From: Sodalis praecaptivus
GTDB lineage: Bacteria; Pseudomonadota; Gammaproteobacteria; Enterobacterales; Enterobacteriaceae
Length of the DNA: 64,000 nt
Assembly (NCBI RefSeq): GCF_000517425.1
Contig: NZ_CP006569.1
Coordinates: 4,268,760 to 4,332,759 of the forward strand
Reading direction: 5' to 3'
The notes under the pieces are model-generated. The model saw only the letters and a list, made by a program, of their open reading frames with translations, had not been told where the DNA came from and searched no databases. Below, piece by piece: positions 21,065 through 30,749 of the stretch; the stretch's first letter is position 1, and every line of letters begins with the position of its first letter. A program made the translations under genes and the position numbers.

Positions 21065-21977
21065 CACGACCGGCGCCCTCCTCGCTGAGCAATGCCGCAC
21101 CGCGTACGCCGCTGCTGTCGCCATAAACGGGCGGCATTACGGGCGCCGGGGCATAGCCGGGGAATAGCCAACGGCCCATGGCGGCGGGCAATAGCGGGTA
21201 AATTTCGCTGATATTGGACAGGCCGCCGCCAAGCACAAAGGCATCCGCATCCACTACCATTTGCAGCCCTGCCAGCGCGCAGGCGAGAATATCGATAAAC
21301 AAGTCGAACAAGTCGCGCGCATGAGGATCGCCGGCGCGGTAGCGGGCCATCAGCGCCGGCAGACTGTCCGCCGGATGCCCCCTATGCTGGCTCAGCGCCA
21401 GCAGTCCCGGGCCGGAGACATAGCGCTCATAACAACCGGTCAAGCCGCAGCCGCACGGAAAAAGCGGTAACGCGTAACGCTGCACCAGCGAGGCCGGAAT
21501 CGGTAGATGCCCCCACTCTCCCGCCATGCCGTTGCGGCCCCGCTGTAGCCTGCGGTCAATCACCAGGCCGCCGCCGGCGCCGGTGCCGATGACGGCGCCG
21601 AACACCACCCGGCACGCCGCGGTCTGCGGCGTGCTGGCTTCCGACAGGGCAAAACAATGGCAATCGTTGCCAATCGCCACCGGACGCCCCAGCATTTTTT
21701 CCAGATCGTCCGCTAAACAGCGGCCGGTCAGGCAAGGTACGTTGGCGGAAAGCTGCCGGCGGGTCTGGGGATGCACCACGCCGGGCAGGCCGATGCCGAT
21801 GCGGCCCGTCACGCCCAGCTCGCCATCCGCGCGCTGCACCAGCTGCTTAACGGCCGCCAGAAACGCCGCATAATCCTCGCCGGGGGTGCTGACGCGCTGG
21901 CACCAGACTTGATTGAGTAGGTCATCGTAGGCGGCAAGCTCCATTTTGGTGCCGCCGATATCAAAACCGTATCGCAT
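21057..21977 (-). CDS. ROK-family sugar kinase, NagK/AgaK-like
   Basis: 306 residues. ROK kinases phosphorylate hexoses or N-acetylhexosamines with ATP. The N-terminal GFDIGGTKMELAAYD is the phosphate loop. The family zinc site is C-G-C-G-L-T-G-C with an upstream histidine in GEWGHLPIP. It follows E. coli NagK (ATP:GlcNAc kinase) in length and motif order, and the position at the head of the kba/aga operon suggests a galactosamine or N-acetylgalactosamine substrate. That would supply the 6-phosphate which other bacteria make through a PTS. The start is preceded by GAGG. A substrate assay is needed to separate GalNAc, GlcNAc and fructose; the latter is less likely from context. Confidence 0.82.
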   Translation of the reverse strand: MRYGFDIGGTKMELAAYDDLLNQVWCQRVSTPGEDYAAFLAAVKQLVQRADGELGVTGRIGIGLPGVVHPQTRRQLSANVPCLTGRCLADDLEKMLGRPVAIGNDCHCFALSEASTPQTAACRVVFGAVIGTGAGGGLVIDRRLQRGRNGMAGEWGHLPIPASLVQRYALPLFPCGCGLTGCYERYVSGPGLLALSQHRGHPADSLPALMARYRAGDPHARDLFDLFIDILACALAGLQMVVDADAFVLGGGLSNISEIYPLLPAAMGRWLFPGYAPAPVMPPVYGDSSGVRGAALLSEEGAGRDD

Positions 21978-23254
21978 GGGGATAGCCTCTCAGGCCGCCG
22001 CTGATGCGGCCGGGTTCAATAGGTTGCCTGCACGCCTTTGTCCGGCGTTTATAAGGTGTGAAAGTTGCCGGTAAGCCTAAAGGACGTTATCGCCCGGTGT
22101 AAGGCGACGATTCGTGCGATCTGGCGCCCAAAGCGCCCTTTTTTCGTTGCACTCTCTTTGCCGTGTGACACATCGTAATAAATACCGCGCCGCCGGCGAG
22201 TAGCGAAGACGCCCTTAATTGCGCGACGCTATTTCTTTTTGCGCTGCTATTTCCGGTTTCGCTGCGAACCCATATTTATCCTCTCTCATTTTGGAGAAGA
22301 TTAATTAAATGACGACAGCCATCGAGGCCAGAAAAAATAACGCCACGCTGACGGCCTGACGGTTTAATACCGCATCAACGATGGCGCGAAGGCGTTTTCA
22401 TCCGCGATGCGCGAGTAACGGTCCAGCGAAAAACGTGACGTCATGATTGGGCGGTAATGTCTTTGTAACGGCTAAGCTGAATGCTGTCAATATGGAACCC
22501 TATGCACCAAAATAGCGCAAAATGCTTTCGTTTCAGTCAAATCGAAAGGTGTCACCGAAAGATTTATCGCCCGCAACGCCCTAATGTTCACCCATGGGGG
22601 AAAAAAAGGATCCTAGCGAACGTCGGCGCGACGCCCCGCAAAAGTCCTCACCGCAGCCGTCCAAGCGCCAACGTGCTAAGGGTAAATAAAAGTTTTTTTT
22701 TGCCAGCCGCTGCATTTTCTTTCGCTTATCGGGGAAAAATAACCGGCTTTTTTTTCAAATTTTCCTCGTCCTCACTTATTTGCAGGCCCCGATCGTCTCC
22801 CACGGACCTTATCATTATTATGATGCTGGCCCCCTAAACCTATTTTCTCGCGCTTGCGTTCGCGCAAGAGATGTTATGAATCATTGAGCAGCATCAATCA
22901 TGGCCCTGGATGCTTGAGCCTTTCCCCTGCAAAAGAGATTCTCCTATCCGCGCCTGGCGCGTCACGCTAACGCCGACAATGGAATATCATCGCTGCGCGG
23001 TATCCCTTGCCGGAAACACGAAGGGCGACAGGTCGGTCGGAAGAAATAACGACGCCGCGCTGACTGCGGGCGCTTACGGCGTGGGGATCTGCACCGAGAG
23101 CCACAAAGGGCGACCGAACGGCAAAAACGGCAGGGCGAGAGGCAATTGGGGGCATGAGGCAACAGGGATGACAGAGACAACAGGGGCGACAGGAACAACA
23201 GGAGCGATCTCGGGGTGGCGCAGCGGCAGCGATGCCAACCGTGCGCGGTCATCG
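21978..23254. other. Long non-coding stretch
   Basis: About 1.28 kb without a convincing gene. Near the left side lies the leftward kinase-operon promoter region. At 22309-22359 there is a 16-codon ORF (M-T-T-A-I-E-A-R...) with GGAG twelve bases upstream, possibly a leader or the stump of a lost gene. Around 22700-22860 the DNA turns AT-rich with T-runs. A degenerate 9-bp repeat occurs at 23158-23207. I see no stable RNA. Confidence 0.5.
23158..23207. repeat. Degenerate 9-bp tandem repeat, about 5 units
   Basis: Units of the form GACAACAGG / GGCGACAGG follow each other about five times, with weaker nine-base periodicity to the left. It is the shortest of three 9-bp arrays in the window (others at 38436 and 39161). 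Confidence 0.6.
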
Positions 23255-23557
23255 CTACTCCCGCTGCGCCAAAATTGCTTCAAGCAGCCCCGGAAAGCGG
23301 CAATCCAAATCGTCTTTGCGCAGCGTGTTCATATGGGTGGTGCCAAAGTTTTGGGTATGAACCAGCCCGGCGTCGCGCAGCACGCGAAAATGGTGGGAGA
23401 CGCTGGATTTTGGCCGCCCGCCGTCCAATTCGCCGCAGCTGGCGGCATCAACGCAGGCAAGACGGCGCACGATTTCCAGGCGCAGCGGATCGCTTAGGGC
23501 GTAAAGTACGCGCCCAAGGCTAAACTCATTGACGTTAGGGTGTTTGAAAGGTCTCAT
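23255..23557 (-). CDS. ArsR-family transcriptional regulator
   Basis: About 100 residues when started at 23557 (M-R-P-F-K-H-P-N...). The winged helix includes LYALSDPLRLEIVRRLA, then GELDGGRPKSSVSHHFRVLRDAGLV, the classic ArsR recognition helix. No cysteine-pair metal motif is obvious, though two cysteines (ACVDAASCGEL) sit near the winged helix and might sense thiol-reactive compounds. No Shine-Dalgarno site is obvious, and upstream in-frame starts exist at 23593 and 23623. It is divergent from the ene-reductase gene 92 bases away, which suggests it controls that gene, probably as a repressor. Confidence 0.82.
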   Translation of the reverse strand: MRPFKHPNVNEFSLGRVLYALSDPLRLEIVRRLACVDAASCGELDGGRPKSSVSHHFRVLRDAGLVHTQNFGTTHMNTLRKDDLDCRFPGLLEAILAQRE

Positions 23558-23648
23558 GATCAGATCATACACAGCCGGTTGCCAAAAATCCATAATTCGA
23601 TTATTATCGAAATACAGAATCAATGACGCTAATAATTTGGGAATGCCT

Positions 23649-24737
23649 ATGTCAGCTTTGTTTCAGCCCTTCAAACTGAAGGATATTACTTTACGCAACC
23701 GCATCGCCGTTCCGCCGATGTGCATGTACTCTGCTCATGATGGCCTGATTAACGACTGGCATCAAGTCCATCTGGCTTCGCTGGCTCGCGGCGGCGCGGG
23801 TCTGGTTATCGTCGAAGCGACCGCCGTCTCGCCCGAGGGCCGTATCACCCCGGGGTGCGCAGGTATTTGGAACGACGATCTGGCGCAGGCGTTTGTCCCT
23901 GCGGTGAAGGCGATCAAAGCCGCCGGCGCGGTCCCCGGCATTCAAATTGCCCATGCGGGACGCAAAGCCAGCGCCAATCGCCCGTGGGAAGGCGACGACC
24001 ACATCGCGGAAGGCGAGCCGAACGGTTGGCAGACCATCGCGCCTTCGGCTATTCCCTTCGGCGCTAACCTGCCCAAACGGCCGAAAGCCATGACCCTGGA
24101 CGATATCGCCCGCGTCCGCCAGGATTTCGTCGATGCCGCTCGGCGCGCCCGCGATGCCGGTTTTGAATGGCTGGAGCTGCATTTTGCCCACGGCTATCTG
24201 GCCCAGAGCTTTTTCTCTGCGCACGCCAATCAGCGTGACGATTTGTATGGCGGCAGCTTCGATAACCGCAGCCGCTTCCTGCTGGAAACCCTGGCGGCGG
24301 TGCGCGAAGTGTGGCCGGAGCACCTGCCGTTTACCGCCCGTTTTGGCGTCATCGAGTTTGACGGACGCGATGAGCAGACGTTGAGTGAATCCATTGAGCT
24401 CGTCCGCCGCTTCAAACAGGCCGGGCTGGATATGCTCAGCGTCAGCATGGGCTTTAACATCCCCGACGCCAAAATCCCCTGGGCGCCCGGTTTCATGGGC
24501 CCCATCGCGCAACGCGTACGGGACGAAGCGGGTATCCCGGTGTCCTCCGCTTGGGGCTTCGGTACCCCGGCCGTGGCGGAAAAGGCGATCCAAGAAAAGC
24601 AATTGGATCTGGCGATGATCGGCAAGGCCCATTTGGCCGACCCGCACTGGACCTATACCGCCGCCCGCGAGTTGGGCATTGAGCGCCCGTCCTGGACGCT
24701 GCCGGCCCCTTACGCACACTGGCTGGAACGGTATTGA
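23649..24737 (+). CDS. xenA: NADH:flavin oxidoreductase, XenA/YqjM-type ene-reductase
   Basis: 362 residues, FMN-binding TIM barrel of the Old Yellow Enzyme class. It is strikingly similar to Pseudomonas xenobiotic reductase A (GGAGLVIVEATAVSPEGRITPGC-type N-terminal region, IAHAGRKASANRPWEGDDHI, YGGSFDNRSRFLLE, C-terminal LPAPYAHWLER). The active-site cysteine near residue 25 (VPPMCMY), the substrate-binding His in IQIAHAGRK and HFAHGY are present. These enzymes reduce activated C=C bonds or nitro groups with NAD(P)H. Start 23649 has GGGA upstream. A divergent ArsR regulator probably senses the electrophilic substrate. The 13 bases after its stop lead straight into a tandem-repeat array. Confidence 0.9.
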   Translation: MSALFQPFKLKDITLRNRIAVPPMCMYSAHDGLINDWHQVHLASLARGGAGLVIVEATAVSPEGRITPGCAGIWNDDLAQAFVPAVKAIKAAGAVPGIQIAHAGRKASANRPWEGDDHIAEGEPNGWQTIAPSAIPFGANLPKRPKAMTLDDIARVRQDFVDAARRARDAGFEWLELHFAHGYLAQSFFSAHANQRDDLYGGSFDNRSRFLLETLAAVREVWPEHLPFTARFGVIEFDGRDEQTLSESIELVRRFKQAGLDMLSVSMGFNIPDAKIPWAPGFMGPIAQRVRDEAGIPVSSAWGFGTPAVAEKAIQEKQLDLAMIGKAHLADPHWTYTAARELGIERPSWTLPAPYAHWLERY

Positions 24738-24750
24738 TCCTTTCCCCGGC

Positions 24751-24995
24751 GCGGAGTTATCGCCGCGCCGCGGGCTCACACCAACGCGGGGTTATCGCCG
24801 CGCCGCAGGCTCACACCATCGCGGGTTATCACCGCGCCGCGGGCTCACACCAACGCGGGGTTATCGCCGCGCCGCGGGCTCACACCATCGCGGAGTTATC
24901 ACCGCGCCGCGGACTCACACCATCGCGGAGTTTTCGCCGCGCCGCGGGCTCACGCCGGCACGGGGTTATCGCCGCGCCGCGCGCTGACACCGACG
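24751..24995. repeat. 35-bp direct tandem repeat, about 7 copies
   Basis: Copies begin at 24751, 24786, 24821, 24855, 24890, 24925 and 24960. Each runs GCGGGGTTATCGCCGCGCCG and then a GGGCTCACACC tail, with point differences and one 34-bp copy. CGCGG at one junction can pair with CCGCG nine bases on, giving a hairpin per unit. A decayed trace continues to about 25055. There are no spacers, so it is not CRISPR. It fills the space between the convergent xenA and xylH. Confidence 0.92.
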
Positions 24996-25055
24996 CCCTA
25001 TTGAGGCCTCGGAGCAACTCAGCAGCTATCGCCGCGCTGCAGGCTAACGCCGACG

Positions 25056-26225
25056 TTAGCCGCGTTGCTTGGTGGCAGTATCCATCCACACCGCCAGCAG
25101 CAAAATGGCGCCCTTCACGATGTACTGCCAGAAGGTGGGCACATCCAGCATACTCATACCGTTATCCAACGACGCCATGATGAACGCCCCCATGACTGCG
25201 CCGGCCACGCTTCCGACGCCGCCGGCCAGGCTGGTGCCGCCGATGACGCAGGCGGCAATGGCATCCAGTTCGGCGATATTCCCAGCGGACGGCGAGCCGG
25301 CGCCGAGGCGTGAACTGAGGATAAGCCCCGCAATCGCTACCAGCAGACCATTGATGGCAAATACCGCCATTTTGGTGCGCTCGACGTTGATGCCGGAAAG
25401 ACGGGCGGCGTCGATATTGCCGCCAATGGCATAAATTCGCCGACCGAAAGCGGTGCGCATCGCCATGAACAACCCGGCAAGCATCAGCGCCACCAGCAAC
25501 AGCACCGGCGTCGGTACGCCGCGATAATCATTGAGCAGGTAAATTGCCCCGAGCACCAATAGCGCGGTCAGTGTCTGGCGGCCAATCTCGCCGCCGCGTG
25601 CCGCGACGGCCAGCCCCAGACGCGCGCGGTGATGACGCCGCCGCCACTGCCAGGCGATAAACAGCGCCAGCGCGACAATACCGAGAGCAAAACCGGCGCT
25701 CCCCGGCAGATAACTTTGGCCGATTAACGCCATGGCCGGCGTCGTGGGCGAAACGGTGGTGCCGTGCGTTACGCCAATCAAAATCCCGCGGAAGGCCAGC
25801 ATCCCCGCCAGCGTGACGATAAACGACGGCACTTTACGGTAGGCGACCCACCAACCGTTCCAGGCCCCCAACAGTAGGCCGAGCAGCAGCGTTACCGCAA
25901 TCGTCAACGGCAGCGGCCAACCGAGCCAGACGTCAAAAATCGCCGCGGCGCCGCCCAGCAACCCCATCATCGATCCCACCGAGAGATCGATCTCCGCCGC
26001 GATGATGACAAATACCATGCCCACCGCCAAAATTCCGGTGATGGCGGTTTGGCGCAGCAGGTTGGAAATGTTGCGCGCGCTGAGATAGGCCCCCTCGGTA
26101 GTAAAGGTAAAAAACAGCATAATCACCACAATAGCCGCCAGCATGACGAAGACCTGGAGATGGATAGCGGCAAGTTTGCCGCGCACCGCGGCGGGCGCGC
26201 TGTTAACGGGGGGTAGTTTCGACAT
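25056..26225 (-). CDS. xylH: D-xylose ABC transporter permease
   Basis: 389 residues with about ten predicted membrane spans, matching E. coli XylH almost throughout ([76 protein letters not shown]). It forms the inner-membrane channel for the high-affinity xylose system. The ATG at 26225 has GGAG eight bases upstream and lies inside the 3' end of xylG, overlapping it by 23 bases, so translation is coupled. Third gene of xylFGH. Its 3' end faces xenA across the 35-bp repeat array. Confidence 0.96.
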   Translation of the reverse strand: MSKLPPVNSAPAAVRGKLAAIHLQVFVMLAAIVVIMLFFTFTTEGAYLSARNISNLLRQTAITGILAVGMVFVIIAAEIDLSVGSMMGLLGGAAAIFDVWLGWPLPLTIAVTLLLGLLLGAWNGWWVAYRKVPSFIVTLAGMLAFRGILIGVTHGTTVSPTTPAMALIGQSYLPGSAGFALGIVALALFIAWQWRRRHHRARLGLAVAARGGEIGRQTLTALLVLGAIYLLNDYRGVPTPVLLLVALMLAGLFMAMRTAFGRRIYAIGGNIDAARLSGINVERTKMAVFAINGLLVAIAGLILSSRLGAGSPSAGNIAELDAIAACVIGGTSLAGGVGSVAGAVMGAFIMASLDNGMSMLDVPTFWQYIVKGAILLLAVWMDTATKQRG

Positions 26226-27747
26226 GGGGAACACTCCTCAGCGCCGCCTCCATCACCTGCTCTTGCGTCAGGCCATGGTTGGGCAGATCGGCTTTAATGG
26301 AACCTTGATGCATGGCCAAAACCCGGTCGCTAATGCCCAGCACCTCAGGCAGCTCCGACGAGATGACGATCACCGCGATGCCCTGCTGCACCAGTTGATT
26401 GATCAGCAAGTAGATTTCCTGTTTGGCGCCGATATCGATCCCTCGCGTCGGTTCATCGAGGATCAGAATCTGCGGATTGAGCAATAGGCATTTGGCGAGT
26501 ATCGCTTTTTGCTGGTTACCGCCGCTCAGACGGCCGATAGCCAGCGCCGGCGAAGCGGTCTTCACCCGCAAACGCGTCAGGGCCGTGTCGATCATGCTTT
26601 GTTCTCGCGCTTCATCTATCACGCTCAAGGGGCCGCTGACGTTATCAAGCGCCGCCAGGGTAATATTGGCGCCAACCCCCATCACCGGAATGATACCGTC
26701 TTTCTTTCGATCTTCCGGCACCATGGCGATGCCCTGGCGCATAGCCTGACGGCAGTGGCGAAAGCGCACCTTGGCGCCGTTTAGGGTAATGTCCCCTTCC
26801 CAGCGGCCGGGATAGACGCCAAACAGACATTGCACCATCTCCGTTCGGCCCGATCCCACCAAGCCGGCAATGCCGAGGATCTCCCCCTGCCGCAGCGTGA
26901 AAGCGGCGTTATTGACCCGCTTAATATGCTGATTAACCGGATGCCAGGCGTTGAGCCTCTCCACGCGCAAAATTTCCTTGCCGGGAGTATGCGGCGCGCG
27001 CGGATAAAGTTCGGTCAGCGCTCGTCCCACCATCAGGTTAATAAGCCGATCCTCGCTAAGCGTATGCGCCGGGCATGTCGCGATAGGTTTGCCATCGCGG
27101 ATCACCGCGATCACATCGGAAATGGCCTTCACTTCGTTCAACTTATGGGAAATATAGATACAGGCGATGTCGTGATTACGCAGATCGTCGATGATCGCCA
27201 GCAACAGCGCGGTTTCCTTTTCCGTTAGCGAGGCGGTCGGCTCATCCAGAATAAGTAAGCGCACCTGCTTGTTTAACGCTTTGGCGATTTCCACCAGTTG
27301 CTGCTGTCCCAGCCCCAGCTCGCCCACCGGGGTATCGGGGTCGACATCCAGCTTCACCTGCGCCAGCATCCGCTGGCAGCGCGCATACATGCCCGCATCG
27401 TCCATCACGCCATAGCGCTGCCATTCGGCGCCGAGAAACATGTTCTCCCGCACCGTCATCGTCTTCACCAGCGCCAGCTCCTGATGAATAATGGCGATCC
27501 CTTTTCGCTCGGTATCGCGGATCCCCTGCGCCCTGAGCGGTTCGCCGCCAAACTGGATTTCCCCGTCAAAGCTTCCCTCGGGATAAATACCGGCCAGCAC
27601 TTTCATCAGGGTGGATTTGCCCGAACCATTTTCGCCGCATAGCGAGAGAACTTGCCCCTGCGCCAGGGCCAACGAGACGTCGTCCACCGCTTTCACCCTG
27701 CCGAACCGCTTGGTGATATGCTTCATTTCCAATAGATTTGCCGCCAT
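26203..27747 (-). CDS. xylG: D-xylose ABC transporter ATP-binding protein
   Basis: 514 residues with two tandem ATPase domains, as in sugar importers of the Rbs/Xyl/Mgl type. The first domain has Walker [10 protein letters not shown] near residue 38, the signature region [15 protein letters not shown] and Walker [14 protein letters not shown]. The second has the degenerate P-loop [10 protein letters not shown], signature [13 protein letters not shown] and [16 protein letters not shown]. It energises XylF-XylH xylose uptake. It is 78 bases downstream of xylF and overlaps xylH. Confidence 0.96.
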   Translation of the reverse strand: MAANLLEMKHITKRFGRVKAVDDVSLALAQGQVLSLCGENGSGKSTLMKVLAGIYPEGSFDGEIQFGGEPLRAQGIRDTERKGIAIIHQELALVKTMTVRENMFLGAEWQRYGVMDDAGMYARCQRMLAQVKLDVDPDTPVGELGLGQQQLVEIAKALNKQVRLLILDEPTASLTEKETALLLAIIDDLRNHDIACIYISHKLNEVKAISDVIAVIRDGKPIATCPAHTLSEDRLINLMVGRALTELYPRAPHTPGKEILRVERLNAWHPVNQHIKRVNNAAFTLRQGEILGIAGLVGSGRTEMVQCLFGVYPGRWEGDITLNGAKVRFRHCRQAMRQGIAMVPEDRKKDGIIPVMGVGANITLAALDNVSGPLSVIDEAREQSMIDTALTRLRVKTASPALAIGRLSGGNQQKAILAKCLLLNPQILILDEPTRGIDIGAKQEIYLLINQLVQQGIAVIVISSELPEVLGISDRVLAMHQGSIKADLPNHGLTQEQVMEAALRSVPHVETTPR

Positions 27748-27825
27748 GGTCTCTCCCCGCGTCGGACGGCCATTAACCGTCCAGCGCCTATGTTGACGAT
27801 GAAACAGTGCGGATGAGGCGGGACA

Positions 27826-28821
27826 TTACTTCAGCTCGGCCTGGCTGTGAAAACCGTCGGCGATCACGGTGCTGGCAATGTTGGTGTTATCCACCGCAAT
27901 CGGCGTCAATAACCAGGCGGGAATATCCTTCAGGCCGTTATTCAATTTGGCATTGCTTTTCGGCGTTTCCCCCTGCCCCAGCTGCACCGCAATCTCCGCC
28001 GCCTCGGTGGCCAACTGTTTGATGGGCTTATAAACCGTCATGGTTTGGGTTCCTTGCTGGATCCGTTTGATGGCCGCCAAATCGGCATCCTGACCGGAAA
28101 TCGCCACTTTTCCCGCCAGCCCTTGCGCCGCCAGGGCCTGAATGGCCCCGCCCGCCGTAGCATCGTTAGAGGCCACCACCGCATCGATATGGTTGTTGTT
28201 GGCGGTTAACGCATTTTCCATGATTTTCAGCGCATTTTCCGGCAACCAGCCGTCGGCCCATTGATCGCCCACGATGTGGATTTTGCCGCTATCGATAAGC
28301 GGCTGTAATACTTTCATTTGCCCTGCGCGAAACAGCTTGGCGTTATTGTCCACCGGCGATCCTCCCATCAGGAAGTAATTACCCTGCGCCACGCGCGTCA
28401 CCAGGCTGTGGGCCTGTAATTCGCCGACCCGCTCATTATCGAAGGAGATATAGAAATCCACATCAGCGTTATTAATCATGCGATCGTAAGCCAGCACTTT
28501 TATTCCCTCCTGCTTAGCCTCGGCGATAACATTTGCTAACACCTGGCCGTTATAAGGAATAATTACCAGCACATCGACGCCGCGGTTTATCATATTCTCG
28601 ATCTGAGACATTTGTGTTTCTTCATTACCGTTGGCGGATTGAACAAACACGCTGGCGCCAAGGGATTCCGCCTGGCGGACGAAAATATCGCGGTCTTTTT
28701 GCCAACGCTCAAGACGCAGGTCATCTACCGCCATACCTATCTTTATCTGTTTGGCCAGAGCGGGCTGGCAGGCCAGTAAACATACCGCACACGCGGTCAG
28801 AAGCAGGTTATAGAGTTTCAT
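27826..28821 (-). CDS. xylF: D-xylose-binding periplasmic protein
   Basis: 331 residues. A Sec signal peptide spans residues 1-23 (M-K-L-Y-N-L-L-L... ending Q-P-A-L-A), giving a mature N-terminus K-Q-I-K-I-G. The rest is a type I periplasmic binding fold with the XylF features MAVDDLRLERWQKDRD, VLVIIPYNGQVL, AYDRMINNADVDFYISFDN and GQDADLAAIKRIQQGTQTMTVYK. It delivers xylose to XylGH. First gene of the leftward xyl operon, facing xylA across a 470-base control region. Confidence 0.97.
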   Translation of the reverse strand: MKLYNLLLTACAVCLLACQPALAKQIKIGMAVDDLRLERWQKDRDIFVRQAESLGASVFVQSANGNEETQMSQIENMINRGVDVLVIIPYNGQVLANVIAEAKQEGIKVLAYDRMINNADVDFYISFDNERVGELQAHSLVTRVAQGNYFLMGGSPVDNNAKLFRAGQMKVLQPLIDSGKIHIVGDQWADGWLPENALKIMENALTANNNHIDAVVASNDATAGGAIQALAAQGLAGKVAISGQDADLAAIKRIQQGTQTMTVYKPIKQLATEAAEIAVQLGQGETPKSNAKLNNGLKDIPAWLLTPIAVDNTNIASTVIADGFHSQAELK

Positions 28822-29294
28822 CTTTGCATTCCTATTATGTTTTTATCAGAATTGGCGCAGTGAAGGGAGCGGCTGCGCGGGCAACGTCGTAATTTATGCT
28901 GTTACGGGCGGCGACGCAGGTAAGAAATGATGATCTTCACAGGCAATATTCCTCGCCGCGCGCGATCCGGCAATTGCAAATTTTCACAATGCTATTACAA
29001 AATTTCGTATCCATTGTTAATTTGTGAGCCACGCCTTATTTTGCAGCGATAATCGCCGCTTAATGCTTATCTCGGTAACCCAACATAGCCGGCGGTTATT
29101 TCCCATCGAGACGTGATCGTGCGCACAATAAATAATTTCATGAATGGCGTTGTGAAATAACATAATTGATCCGCGGCGGCGTTTATTACCACAATCTCAA
29201 CACTTAAAGGTTAGCGCCTATGGATCCCACGGGTCTGTCGTGGCGCATCCGTCGTTCCCACATCCTCACCGCGTGGTTTACCAGGAGCCGTATC
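28822..29294. promoter_or_regulatory. Divergent xylF-xylA control region
   Basis: AT-rich 473 bases between the two xylose operons, where XylR and CRP act in E. coli. A CRP-like site is marked separately. AAATTT-containing stretches near 28975-29010 could be XylR targets but I cannot assign them firmly. At 29220 an in-frame ATG would extend XylA by 25 residues. Confidence 0.6.
29112..29127. promoter_or_regulatory. CRP-like site in the xyl control region
   Basis: CGTGA, six bases, GCACA: four of five matches in each half of the TGTGA-N6-TCACA consensus, symmetrical. It lies about 170 bases upstream of the xylA start codon and 290 from xylF, consistent with catabolite activation of one or both operons. 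Confidence 0.5.
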
Positions 29295-30614
29295 ATGTCC
29301 CACTATTTCGACAACATTGACAAAATCCGTTACGAGGGCCCGCAAAGCACCAATCCCTTCGCCTACCGCCACTATAATGCCGATGAGCGGGTGCTGGGGA
29401 AACGGATGGAGGATCACCTGCGGCTGGCGGTGTGTTACTGGCACAGCTTCTGCTGGGGCGGTACCGATATGTTCGGCACCGGCGCTTTCGAGCGTCCGTG
29501 GCAGCAGCAAGGGGACGCGTTGGCGATGGCGCGGCTAAAAGCGGATGTCGCGTTTGAATTTTTCAGTAAGCTCGGCGTGCCCTATTACTGTTTCCACGAC
29601 GTGGACGTCTCGCCGGAGGGCGGTTCGCTCGCGGTGTACCGCCATAATCTGGCGACGATGACCGATGTACTGGCGCAAAAACAGCAGCAGACCGGCGTAA
29701 AATTGCTTTGGGGTACCGCCAACTGTTTTAGCCATCCGCGCTACGGCGCCGGCGCCGCGACCAATCCCGATCCGGCGGTGTTCGCCTGGGCGGCGGCGCA
29801 GGTCAACGGCGCCATGGAAGCGACCAAAACGCTGGGCGGCGAGAATTACGTGTTGTGGGGCGGCCGTGAAGGTTATGAAACGTTGCTCAACACCGATTTA
29901 CGTCAAGAAAGGGAACAGATCGGCCGCTTCATGCGCATGGTGGTGGAACACAAACATAAAATCGGTTTTCAGGGCGCGCTGTTAATTGAACCAAAGCCCC
30001 AGGAGCCGACCAAGCACCAGTATGATTATGATGTCGCCACCGTGTACGGCTTTCTTAAGCAGTTCGGACTGGAGAAAGAAATACGGGTCAATGTCGAGGC
30101 CAACCACGCCACCCTGGCGGGTCACTCTTTCCACCATGAGATCGCCACCGCCATCGCGCTGGGCGTTTTGGGCTCCATTGACGCCAACCGCGGCGATCCC
30201 CAGTCAGGGTGGGATACCGATCAATTTCCCAATAGCGTGGAAGAGAACACCCTGGTGATGTATGAGTTGCTCAAGGCCGGCGGGTTTTCTACCGGCGGCA
30301 TGAATTTCGACGCCAAAGTGCGGCGCCAAAGCACCGATCGCTACGATCTGTTCCATGGCCATATCGGCGGCATCGATACCTTGGCATTGGCGCTGAAAAA
30401 AGCGGCCAGAATGATAGAAGACGGCCGCCTGGATGAGTGGGTCAAACAGCGTTATGCCGGCTGGAATGAGGATCTCGGCCAGCGCATTTTACAGGGCAAC
30501 CTCTCGCTAGCGGATCTGGCCCGCTACGCCGATGAGCAGGGGCTGGCGCCGGTCCATCGCAGCGGCCGGCAGGAACTGCTGGAGAACATCGTTAATCAGG
30601 CGTTATTTGACTAA
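29295..30614 (+). CDS. xylA: D-xylose isomerase
   Basis: 439 residues, matching E. coli XylA (440) closely. It converts D-xylose to D-xylulose with two divalent metal ions. The active-site segment [12 protein letters not shown] contains the catalytic His and Asp, and the metal-binding stretches [41 protein letters not shown] and [10 protein letters not shown] are intact. The ATG at 29295 is chosen because AGGAG lies seven bases upstream and it aligns with E. coli; a 25-residue in-frame extension from 29220 (M-D-P-T-G-L...) is unlike other XylA. It is followed by xylB after 135 bases. Confidence 0.97.
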   Translation: MSHYFDNIDKIRYEGPQSTNPFAYRHYNADERVLGKRMEDHLRLAVCYWHSFCWGGTDMFGTGAFERPWQQQGDALAMARLKADVAFEFFSKLGVPYYCFHDVDVSPEGGSLAVYRHNLATMTDVLAQKQQQTGVKLLWGTANCFSHPRYGAGAATNPDPAVFAWAAAQVNGAMEATKTLGGENYVLWGGREGYETLLNTDLRQEREQIGRFMRMVVEHKHKIGFQGALLIEPKPQEPTKHQYDYDVATVYGFLKQFGLEKEIRVNVEANHATLAGHSFHHEIATAIALGVLGSIDANRGDPQSGWDTDQFPNSVEENTLVMYELLKAGGFSTGGMNFDAKVRRQSTDRYDLFHGHIGGIDTLALALKKAARMIEDGRLDEWVKQRYAGWNEDLGQRILQGNLSLADLARYADEQGLAPVHRSGRQELLENIVNQALFD

Positions 30615-30749
30615 CCACGGCGGGGCGCGCCGCAGCGCCCAGGGCGACGCGCAGACAGGCGGCGTACTGGGTAGGCGCTTCCCCGCCGCCACAATTGGTT
30701 CGTTCCGCACAGGCGCGGGGGTAACGCGCGCCTTCCCAGGAGCCTGTAT

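Noticed and set aside
22910-23497. 195-residue ORF opposite the ArsR gene
   Set aside because: Overlaps a clear ArsR regulator and derives part of its length from a 9-bp repeat; no family resemblance.
24751-24995. CRISPR array
   Set aside because: The 35-bp units abut directly without unique spacers and no cas genes are present.
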